From Lucifuga dentata (taxonomy: Eukaryota; Chordata; Actinopteri; Ophidiiformes; Bythitidae): a stretch of 64,000 bases of DNA. Where the stretch lies: NCBI GenBank assembly GCA_014773175.1, contig VXCM01002875.1:62001-126000 (forward strand), written 5' to 3'. The position numbers and the translations under genes are program-made. Every line of letters begins with the position of its first letter. Position 1 is the first letter of the stretch. Of the stretch, positions 13,261 to 42,633 are shown one piece after another. Below the pieces are notes generated by a model. That model was not told the origin of the DNA, searched no databases, and worked only from the letters and a program-made list of their open reading frames with translations.

Positions 13261-14117
13261 GACTCTGAAAATTTATGCAGATCAAAAATGAGAAATTTGT
13301 CAATCGCATGTCTGCATAAGGGACTTTGGAAAATAATTGTTCCCAAAATGCTACAGCAGAGGTACTCATCTACAAACCTTAAAGGTCCACAAAGAAAATT
13401 TTCAGTAAGACAAAGATCTGTTTATGCCAGTGATGAGGGGACGAAGGGGACATTGTTGCTGCTTCTCTGTGCCACCCTTTCTCTTTTTAGAATCCATTTT
13501 TCGTCTAAGCGCCAAGAAAATTATGAAAGGAAAAAATCGTGTTTGCTCAGTTTAAGTTCATTTTTAATTAATATTATATTGTGCAGTGCAAAGGTCACCG
13601 GCCAGCCCACCAATGGCTGCAGCCCACCGGGAAAAGTCCCGCCTCACCTGATGGCCAATCTGACCCTGAGTCAAGCTAACTGCTGATGAAATTAGTCAAT
13701 CTCAATGAGCCCAATGCCATGTCAACCCATCGTCGTCATGGAGATGATGGGATGCTGAATGTGACTGGACCAAACCAAAGCAGAGTAGACATTCACACAG
13801 ACAGAGGAGCATTCGGACATTCAGCTTCACTTTCTTCACTGCAGAGAAAGCAGAGAATTTTGACACAAATAATACATAAAACTATAATTTGCTCAGAGTC
13901 TGAAGACAGTTGTGGCTAGGTCCGGATCTGGACCCATATCTGGACTCTGAGGATGACTGATCTACAATAACAATTGTTCATAATGTGTGTTTTTATATTC
14001 CTGGAAGTCTGAATCCAAGCATAAATGATTTATGAACTCTTTATGTGAATTTCAGTTTTTAAAGTTGTGGCTTTTTTTTAGTTCATGTGTAGACAGCAGG
14101 ACTCAGGCTGGAACCAG

Positions 14118-14118
<1 letters not shown>

Positions 14119-14153
<35 letters not shown>
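14119..14153. repeat. (TG)n microsatellite upstream of gsg1l2
   Basis: About 17 TG units, followed by a G-rich patch (TTTGGGGGGCGGGG), roughly 180 bp before the gsg1l2 ATG. Confidence 0.95.
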
Positions 14154-14156
<3 letters not shown>

Positions 14157-14330
14157 GGGGGCGGGGTTAAATATAAAAGCATGTTAATAAATTTGTTNGC
14201 TATAATTAGTGGCGGATTTATTAACGGGAATTACCGGATTATGACGATTTGAGGAGGAGAAATCGCCACAGTACGGTGTTATACGAGACAAGGATTCAAA
14301 CTGCACGTCTTCTCCAGTCGGGTCGCCGTG

Positions 14331-22681
<8,351 letters not shown>

Positions 22682-22872
22682 AGGTGCAGCACGGAGTGTG
22701 TATGCCAGCACCGTCTTACATGCGGCTGTAATTACAATTCCCTTTTTGCCTCCTGTGATTAAAAAAAAGCTTTTCTTTAGCTTTAACTTTCTGTTAGTAG
22801 GTGTAACTACATACCTCGGCCCAAGCAGTACAACTATGGAGGCTCAAACCATCACTGCTGAACTAAAGGAAA

Positions 22873-22994
22873 AATAAAAGCTTCTTGACAGATGAGCACA
22901 GCTGAGCAGAGGAGATGAACTACACTTTTCTCTTTCACCTTGACACCCTGAAACAACTCGAAAAACCCTGTGAACTGATCCACACCTTCTAATA

Positions 22995-22996
<2 letters not shown>
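22873..22996 (+). terminator. gsg1l2: Polyadenylation signals downstream of gsg1l2
   Basis: Two AATAAA hexamers follow the gsg1l2 stop at 22873-22878 and 22991-22996, about 190 and 310 nt downstream. The second is immediately followed by a (CT)n tract. Either could end the transcript. Confidence 0.4.

Positions 22997-22997
<1 letters not shown>

Positions 22998-23033
<36 letters not shown>
22998..23033. repeat. (CT)n microsatellite after gsg1l2
   Basis: About 18 CT units immediately after the second candidate polyA signal. Confidence 0.95.
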
Positions 23034-23035
<2 letters not shown>

Positions 23036-23283
23036 GACGCCGTCATCTCAGCCAGCAATCCCATATTCAAAACCTAGCAGACTCACATGTCTGTCTAACC
23101 TCCCAGCTGGCTGATAGTTAAATTCTGAATGTTCGTACGGTTTGAATGTAAGAACTCATTCGGTTGTAGATACACATTTTCAGACTAGAGAGCAAGTATC
23201 TTCACATGTTGACTAGAATATTGTACACATACATGTATATCGGAGTGTTGAAATACTGCCAGGAAGGAAATAACAGCTGCAGC

Positions 23284-23317
23284 TGCTTAAAGGGGGACAC
23301 ATGTCCCCCTTTAAGCA
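23284..23317. repeat. 34 bp inverted repeat
   Basis: TGCTTAAAGGGGGACA, a 2 nt spacer, then its exact reverse complement TGTCCCCCTTTAAGCA. Confidence 0.9.
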
Positions 23318-24599
23318 ATATGTTTATTAATACAATATGTTTATATTATTTTAATATGATTTTTTTTATAATGTAATGGAGTAGGGAGTTTGTGTTCGCC
23401 ATTGCCAAATTTGCAAAAGTTGAGGTTCATGCATATAGAAAATGCATCCAGTAAGACAAGACCTGAAAGCTTTATTTTTTGATTAATTGCTTACTTTGCT
23501 AACATGTTTACATCAACATGTTTAAATTTACCCACTTACACACCTGCTAAAATACACCCACAAACTACCAGGCTAGCAAAGGAGCATTTCGGCCAGCATC
23601 TTCATTTTGCCGTCTGTGGCTGTTTCCTGTCAGAAACAGACCAATAAGAAAAGGCCTTAAAGCGACAGTATCTAAAACAGCCTCCTGGCACTCAGTGTGC
23701 ACAGCGGTGCTGCAGCAAATGACAGTAGAAGTGAACCAAAGATTGAATCATTGCAAAGGTTTCAAAATCACCCTTAAATGAAAATAAGACCATATAAAAA
23801 TGTATAATATGTCCCATTTGGTTTTATTCACTACTCAATATTGCAGTTTTTGTGTTATTTCCATCTCTCCTCATGGAAGGAGGCAGATGAGGGTTAAAAA
23901 GGAGGACTGTAACATTAACAGTAAAAGATGGCGGAGACATGTGGAGGGTTACAGGAGGGCTACAAAGGTCATGCTGAGTGCCTTTGATTACAGCAGCATG
24001 TCTCTGATCAAACAACATGCTAACAACATTTCAATGAGGGCGATGCTGTTTCTCCAGCTAACAAAGCTTTATAGCATCCATGTAGCAAACGGCCAGAACC
24101 CATCAGCGACACGGAGCTTCAGTCTGTTGAAGCTGTGTGTGTAATTTGTACTTAAATTTGAGGTGCATTTCTGAATAAATGTACCTGACTTCAAGTGGCG
24201 TGACTTTATGTGGGTTTAAATCAGAAAATAGTATTACAAAAATCATATTTATAGAGAAATACACTGGGGTTGTTGTTATTTACAGTCATTTTAAGTGCAT
24301 TTGAAAGTGTATATTATATATTTGTGTACATTATTTGTTAAATTTGAAGTGAAATGTAAATAGATTATAGTTTTCTTTTTGTTTTTAAGTATAGGCATGG
24401 ATTGTGTCCTTATGTGTACGTCACACTTCTTCCCAGTGACGCCTTTTGTGTAAGATTCCTTTCGTTCCATTTATGTGGATAATTATTTACAACGTAACGT
24501 ATTAATCGGAATAAAAAATACAAATTTCTAAGAGAAGATGTATGCTAAAATAAACTTGTTTTTACCATCTCCGATCACTTCAACCGCTTCCTTTGTTGT

Positions 24600-24613
24600 C
24601 CACCAGAGGGCGC
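24600..24613 (+). promoter_or_regulatory. CTCF core motif, perfect match
   Basis: CCACCAGAGGGCGC fits all 14 positions of the vertebrate CTCF core CCASYAGRKGGCRS, forward orientation. It lies between the convergent 3' ends of gsg1l2 and hs3st. Occupancy is not shown by sequence. Confidence 0.55.
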
Positions 24614-24851
24614 TGATGCTTTAACTCTGACAGGCACAGTAATGGCTGATGTGTTTCCTGTTGAAACCCAGAGAATTTCTGTTCTTTGATGGAGTTTATT
24701 CATCTTTAAGCCAAACGTATGTATTAATACTTGCAGGGTAAATGCACATACACACACACACACCAATAAATGGTAATGTCAGAATATGTGCTGTAAGCGA
24801 TATGAATTTCTTCTTAAAAATGCAATCAGCCATACAACAGAACTACCTAAC

Positions 24852-25102
24852 TTAAAGGACTACACGAGTGATTTTTTTTTTCACATTTTTTTCACACCTT
24901 GCACACGAATACAAATAAAATGTTGAGACAATACACCGACCTTAAAATTCATCGTTTCTGCTGCTGACATGTATGTCTGAATGCAGAAGCGATGGTTGTT
25001 CTAATTTCTCTGTAAAAGCCGTCTTCTTCCCTGGCGGAGACATACATTCCCTTCCATGGAGCTCCATGTTGGACAGGTTAAAGTTAAATAAATTGTCTTT
25101 GA

Positions 25103-25135
<33 letters not shown>

Positions 25136-25308
25136 TATGTCATGTTTGCTGTGATTGATTACCTTTCTCAAGCCTGTTACAAGTCTCTTTCAAATCAAGT
25201 CTCTCTCTCTCTCTCTCTGTCTTTCTATCTATCTATCTATCTATACTGTATATCCAGTATATTTTTTTTGAAAGTTGGTTGTCAGTTAAGTCTGGTATGG
25301 TCTTTTAA
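24852..25308 (+). mobile_element. Diverged relative of the TTAA element family
   Basis: Begins TTAAAGGACTACACGAGTGA and ends CTGGTATGGTCTTTTAA, with TTAA at 24852-24855 and 25305-25308. The interior shares a CTCCATGTTGGACAGGTTAA segment with the inverse of part of copy 2 and includes an A-run (25104-25129) and CT/TATC tracts. It lies between gsg1l2 and the hs3st 3' end. Confidence 0.5.
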
Positions 25309-26463
25309 ATATGAATCCAGTCACATTTTGTTTTTATAGGAACACCTGACTTCTGGCATTATAGCTTCTTTGCCTCTGATCCAGTTGGATTCACTGTATA
25401 TTTGATGTCTGCAACAAAACTCCAAACCTTCAAGACTCAGTGAGACCTTGCAGCAGCAGAATTCTGGAAGCAGTGAAAAAAATAAAATGTGAATTGCATC
25501 AAGTATTTTGCTTAAAAATAGTTTTATTCTTTTTTTTAAGCTTTCAAACTAGTGCAAATACATGCAAACTGAAAATCCCTGTAAGCAGGCCCCCTCACAA
25601 TAAGCCTGAACGCTTCATACATCATGTCAGAAAGAAACGGGCTTTGATAGTTTGACCTCTACACGTTGATTTGACCTGGTTTTGTTTTGGTTGTCTTCCA
25701 GTGGTCCCTTTACTTAAGCTAGGTGGTCTGTAGCAGGGTGCTAAGCTAAGCCTACCACAGATACATGTGGCTGTAGTGATCCACACCATTTCCCCTACAT
25801 CCATTTATCCACATTCATTATTCAAGAATACAAAACCACTCAGTCAAATCTGAGCTCATAGAAAGATTCAGTATTCTCTCGCTCGCCCCTCTGCTGCTCG
25901 CCACATGAAAGATTCATTCCCCCTTTTTTCAGAATGATGCTCGGAGGTTGATACTCAGTATGTACTGTATGCATTGATTGCCTGTAGGATTGTTAAATTC
26001 TTCATCTGTAAGTAATGAAAAACAGGTAGAAAAAAGTGATGGAAATTCAGGAATGTAAAACAAATGTGCAAAGCATCTGATCTGTGTTCATTTTGAAACA
26101 ATTACCGGCTGGAGCATCAGGGTTAAACTGCAGAACGGAGACGTTAGAGGATTTAAGCTGCGCTGTGTTTCACCTTTCAGCCTCATACAGAAATACTCAC
26201 AGTAAAGAACAGTCTGATGAAGTAACTACCTGTGACACGAGTTAAATGAGACTACAGTGTGTACTACAAACTGTTTTAGTGCACATCTATCTTATATAGT
26301 GTCTGACGTGATGCTGCTGTCTCCAGCAACATGACTCATCCTGGCGTTTTCCTCTGCTGGTCAGAAACAGAAAATCACTCTGTTCTCTGGATTTTTTGTT
26401 GTACTCTGAGTCTTTGTCTCAGTAAGTCATGTTTGCTGAGCTTCTACTCAAACAACCTGAGGG

Positions 26464-37480
<11,017 letters not shown>

Positions 37481-37602
37481 TTGCGTGACATCCAGCATAT
37501 GCGCCCACTTACTCACCCACCCTCGCGACGTGGGGAGAAGAATAAAGCTTTAATATCCGAGCAGAACTGCGGGGATCTTTCTCTTTTCCACTCCACGGGA
37601 TT

Positions 37603-37618
37603 ACTCTCTCTCTCTCTN

Positions 37619-37672
<54 letters not shown>
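37603..37672. repeat. (CT)n microsatellite upstream of hs3st
   Basis: About 35 CT units with a single N at 37618 marking an unresolved length. Confidence 0.9.
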
Positions 37673-37673
<1 letters not shown>

Positions 37674-37869
37674 ATAAGATACCTTTGATTGGAGGGTCAT
37701 GGCCAGAGGCGTGTTTAATTCCACAGCATTATTTATTGGGTTGGACTGGGATGAGTCCAGATGATGCTGATCATGTCTCATATCTCAGACGGTTCATTAT
37801 CACTCTCATCTAACATGATTCATTCATATTCTGTATTGTCCCTCAGTGTGTAGCAGGCCAGATTAAGCC

Positions 37870-38600
37870 ACCACCAAACTATACCCGTGTATAGTCTGGT
37901 CTAGGCCAAAATATACCCTGGGGTATAAAATAGCCTGAGGTATANCCCGTGTATAGTCTGGTCTAGGCCAAAATATACCCTGGGGTATAAAATAGCCTGA
38001 GGTATACTTTGGCCTAGACCAGACTAGTCCAGATTATACCCCCTTGTGTTTTTCATAAATTAGTCTGTATTTCAATGTCCAAAGTTTCTNTTTTTTTTTT
38101 TTTTTTTTTTTTGATAAATTCAGGGATATCTTATTTGTGCCAAGTCAATTTTACATTTTAATTAGCTCATGGTTCATTGTAGTCTGCATTTCATTAGTTT
38201 GTAACAGCATTTAAGCGATTAAAATTGTGTATTGTAGTGGTTAAGGTTGTGTCATCAGCATGTGAAATGAAATCAAAATCTTATGTATCCTTGAATATTT
38301 TGTGTCTGCATGTGGGATTATAATCTGGCTTTGGGGGGCATGAAATAGCCTAGCCTTGTATTTATGTTACTAGAAAGGACTATATTGTTGGGGTGCACAG
38401 GTCATTGTTTTGTATATAAAATGATAAATTAAAAGTTCTAAAAAAAAAAAAAAAAAAAAANGAAAGAAAGAAAAAGAAGTAGCCTAGTCTAAATAACACC
38501 CCGGGGTATAAACTGGACTAGCCAGAATATACCTGAGGTATAAAACAGGCTAGCCCACTTTAAAGCTGGGGTTAGTCTGGGCAGGGGGATATCTTGGGCT
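37870..38600. mobile_element. MITE-like element built of GGTATAAA-type motifs and inverted repeats
   Basis: TAGTCTGGTCTAGGCCAAA (37895-37913) is inverted as TTTGGCCTAGACCAGACTA at about 38027-38045, a perfect 19 bp arm pair. The motif GGGGTATAAA followed by TAGCCTGAGGTAT recurs, and diverged forms reappear at 38480-38590. A 61 bp duplication around the N at 37945 is probably artefactual. No coding potential. Confidence 0.45.
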
Positions 38601-41438
38601 GTTACACCAGTGCAATTCTTAACCACACACTTTTATGTACCGATAAATGGTTTAATTAGTGGATCAAAGTTAGAATGACTCTATGAGTAAATAAGGGTCA
38701 CTTGTACCATTTGGATTTGGGGGTTTTCACACTCAGCTGACAACTCAAGACTGATCACATAATTGGCTTATAGTGCAGGTATTAGACTGTAGCAGCTGCC
38801 AATAGTTCACTAGTCTCATCCCCAAAGGACAATCGGAGTGCAGGAGACTTTCAGACGTCATTGTGCAAAAATGTTTCCATCTCAAAGCCTTAATTTGCTT
38901 AATTCCCATGCAATTTTTTATTTATTTATTTATTTATTTTTTACCTGTTTTAGCAAACTTCTATTTCCTTTGCCAAAAATAAATAAACTGGACATCATTT
39001 TCAATAATGGATGATAGAATAATTGCTGATTTACTAGATCAGAGTGGAGGTTTGCACATCATAAGTGGTTTATGGTTTATGGTTTGCATTAGCAGAGGGG
39101 TGTGTTGTGTTGCAATTGCAGGTTAGGGAGCTCTGCAATGTTAGCTTTTATTATTGCAGAGTGCAGAGCTAAGGTACAGATAATAGCTCATAGGAGACTC
39201 ATTAGTTTCCCCCCTTCCAACCACACATGCATGCACATGCTTGCACACACCCAAATACACACATACTTCCTGTTCCATTTGGCTTACCCCTGTCATTATC
39301 CCACAGCAGATGTGACCCATGTCATAAAATCACTGCATTGTCCTAAAATCAGACGAAAAAGATTTGACATCTATTTTCAACAACTGTCAAAGATTAAAGT
39401 TTTTCTTTGACTAGCCTGTAAGTCATCCAGTGTAACAGAATATACTTGTAAATAAAATATGGCAGGTGCAGATATGACAATGAAAAATAATTTGCATGAG
39501 TTTACATCAAAGTAAGTCACAGACAGCTATGATTTAGTCTGATAATGATAGTATTGACGGTCTGTGGTGTTTCCTGTCTCTTTAACACTTTATTGATCTA
39601 TTGCTCCAGTCGCCGTCAGACTGTAGAAATTAATTTCCTCAGTAAACCAACAGAGATCAGATCCTATGAATGTTTCTCATTGAAAGCATGCCAGGTAGCA
39701 GAGGTGCAGCTGAGACCTCCATCGCTGCATCAAAGCCTCTGCTGCATCATCATAAAATATAATTCCCACTTTAGTAAAAGGCGGTAAAGAAAAGAACTCT
39801 GGCCCCAAATTGCATCACAGTTTGATGACAGATGTCCAGGGAATAAACATCTAAGCAGTGTTCAACTGACCCTGAAATAAGGAAATCAGTGTTTCAGTGA
39901 CACTCTCTATATACTGTACCTTCATTCCACATTTATTGAGAGGCATTATGAAGTGAGGCACAGACATAAACTGATAACTCTTTCTTCCTGTTTATTTTAT
40001 TCTCCAACCTTCTTCCGTGGATCAGGAAGCAAGGTCATCAGGTGAGATTGTGTGTCTTTTGTCTGCGGTTGCCTGGCAGATTGTTCCGTGATGAAGTGGT
40101 CGTCTATAAAAGCACGACCCCGGGGTCAGGGCCAGAGGAGAGGCAGTGATTCATTATCCAGCGCTCGGACGGAGAGTCTGATTAATACACCTCTGCATCA
40201 TGATGTATGAAATGAAATGAAGAGGTTTGAAGTGTTGTTTGTCTGACAGGATGAAACACTGGAAATGAATCACTGTGTAGCTGAAGTGCTTTCAGTTTTT
40301 TTTTGTTTTTTTTTGACAATTTAGTTGTGTGCTACTTTTCATTCCTGGTCTATGGCTCTTATATTTGTAATTGTCTCCGTTTTAACGCAATAAGATCCTC
40401 TCTGACAGCAAAACTCAAATCATTGAGTCTTTCTGCATCCTTCATCCCTCCGCTGAGTGACAGCCTAATTGCGTATGTAATCAAAGCTAAATTACAGCCA
40501 TAATTCACTCAGCACAGCCGCATACCTGCAAGCCAATCGCACAGCAACAAACTAATCAACCATGCGCGCTGACCGCTGACCTCAACATCCATTTCAGACA
40601 TATTAACTTCTCTCATCACCACAGGCTCAACTCTTCTTGTATTGTTCTGCATTATGTCTCATATTTTTGCCACTATATCAAGTTTGAAATGACATTTCTG
40701 AAGATGTGTGTTCAAACTCTGCACCATTTAAAATGTAATGTAATGCCGAAATGCCAGGAAAAAAGTACAGAAACAAATGTAACTGCAGAATTGTGTTTCT
40801 TGGTAAATCTGTAAATTACAGGCCTAAAAATGTTCCAAATTAGTCAGAAATTCATTGAATAATTTCTCAAGATATTAGCAGAAAATTCAAAAAGAGCAGG
40901 GAAATAACTCGGATGTTTATTGTATAATTTCACAATATCTGGCTAATAATTGTAAAAAACATTTCTTCATTTAGTGGGTGTTTTTTTATTTATTTATTTA
41001 AAGGTCTTGAAGCTGTCATTGCTTTGTGAAATTTCATATTAATCCCGTAACATTTGTTTTAATTTGTCAGGATTTTAGCATCAACATTCAACAACAAGTA
41101 ATTCTAAGATCAGACAGAACGTACGATGAAAAAGCACGGGCAGAGTTTGTAGTCACAGCGATTTGTAAAGTATTTTATGATCAACACACAAGTACACAAT
41201 ACTATTTGATGATAACTTATGGTGATAACTTAAAGTTCAATTTAGTAAATGTATTTTTAACACCAGCAGGTATTAACCAATAATAAATTAGATAATAAAT
41301 ATCTTAGAAATTACAGGAATTCAGTAAGATTCAATTTTGCTGTTTCTAATCTTTAAAATTTTTTATTTGAACTTCTGTTTAAATTCATCTTACTTTTTTC
41401 AGGATGCTAAATAATTGCTGTGTTTTTTTATTTTTTCC

Positions 41439-41515
41439 TTTTATCTGTAACTTCATTTCATGAAGTTACAGATAAAAAAGTTTAAAGTTTAAAGTTTATC
41501 TGTAACTTCATTTCA
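41439..41515. repeat. 17 bp inverted repeat with an extra direct copy
   Basis: TTTTATCTGTAACTTCA (41439-41455), a 5 nt loop, and its exact reverse complement (41461-41477), followed by TTTAAAG repeats and a third direct copy near 41495-41515. Confidence 0.9.
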
Positions 41516-41584
41516 GTTCATTTTCTGTTATGAACAGGTAACAATCACAGGTAACAATCGGTTTCGGTCATGTTCACGGCTCCT

Positions 41585-41668
41585 TTAAAGGACCATATCG
41601 GAAAATGAAAATATGAAAATTGAATATATTAGGCTCAAACATGTAAAATGGCCGGTATGGTCCTTTAA
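41585..41668 (+). mobile_element. TTAA-bounded transposon, copy 5 (84 bp internal-deletion derivative)
   Basis: Retains TTAAAGGACCATA at the left, then jumps directly to the inner part of the right inverted repeat, ending GGTATGGTCCTTTAA. Essentially the whole interior is gone, leaving a minimal element. It lies 187 bp from copy 6. Confidence 0.7.
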
Positions 41669-41854
41669 TTACACAACAAATTAACAACACATTTGCTCAA
41701 TAAATTTGATGGAATATTTACTCGTGCTCTGGCATTAGAGGAAAGCACACGTGTGTTCTAATGAACAGGATTCATCATGACCACCATAAATGCACTTAGG
41801 CACTCTTATTGCATATATGGATTTGGTAAATGATATATTCAGATGAGGATGGCT

Positions 41855-42432
41855 TTAAAGGACCATACCGGCCATTTTGCATGTTTGAACCTAATATATT
41901 CAATTTTCATACATGTAATGTTACTAACAATCATTTCCAAAGCATACTACTGGAACAGTGAATTAAAAATGTTTTTCCTACCTTTCAGACCTCCAATGGT
42001 TTCAGTTCATTCTGGTACGCATTAAAATCAACTTGCTGATACTTGAAACGTTCTTGGGATAGGTAATCCATCATCACCAACAAGACNTTTTTTTTTTTTT
42101 TTTTAGAAGTTATGTAATTTTAGTGCAATAAAAAGTGTGGAGTGAACGTATGCCTCCACCGGGGAATATAGTCCCAAAAACAGTCCAAGGTCAAAAACTT
42201 TTCACAGTTGTGACTTCACAATTTTGTGTAACTATTAGCAGGAGAAACATGGATTTTTAAGGTGGGTGTATCACTTGAATATGTGATTTTGAAAGATTAA
42301 GAGATTTTGCAAAATATCAGGAAAGCTGAAATACGGTTTTATCCTTTGGGAAATGATTGTCAGTAACATAACATGTATGAAAATTGAATATATTAGGCTC
42401 AAACATGCAAAATGGACGGGATGGTCCTTTAA
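41855..42432 (+). mobile_element. TTAA-bounded transposon, copy 6
   Basis: Left TTAAAGGACCATACCGGCC and right GGGATGGTCCTTTAA with TTAA at both ends. It carries the same internal motifs as copies 1 and 3. A T-run with N at 42087 marks an unresolved join. It abuts a 38-codon open frame on the minus strand described under findings. Confidence 0.75.
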
Positions 42433-42567
42433 TGAGCCTGATGTCGTCCATGCGTCTGTGGATCAGAGGCCAGTAGAGACACTTTGCCAGAACCGCACCT
42501 AGATCAGAGGGCTGCACCTCCTGTTCAGCCTGCACCTTCTCCACCTGTCATTGATCCACACACTGAC

Positions 42568-42569
<2 letters not shown>

Positions 42570-42632
<63 letters not shown>
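42570..42632. repeat. (TG)n microsatellite
   Basis: About 31 TG units; a second shorter TG array with an N lies at 42734-42757. Confidence 0.95.

Positions 42633-42633
<1 letters not shown>

Larger units (their letters stand above)
22682..26463. other. Convergent spacer between gsg1l2 and hs3st
   Basis: Contains the gsg1l2 3'UTR and polyA signals, a (CT)n array (22998-23033), a 34 bp near-palindrome (23284-23317), a dispersed repeat at about 23682-23820 that also occurs near 19646-19800, a perfect CTCF core at 24600-24613 and the diverged TTAA element at 24852-25308. The hs3st 3'UTR is expected in 26463 downward. No gene of its own is supported. Confidence 0.6.

Noticed and set aside
13207..13686. 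159-codon open frame on the plus strand
   Set aside because: It begins inside a hAT terminal repeat, has no recognisable domain and no splice context with gsg1l2.
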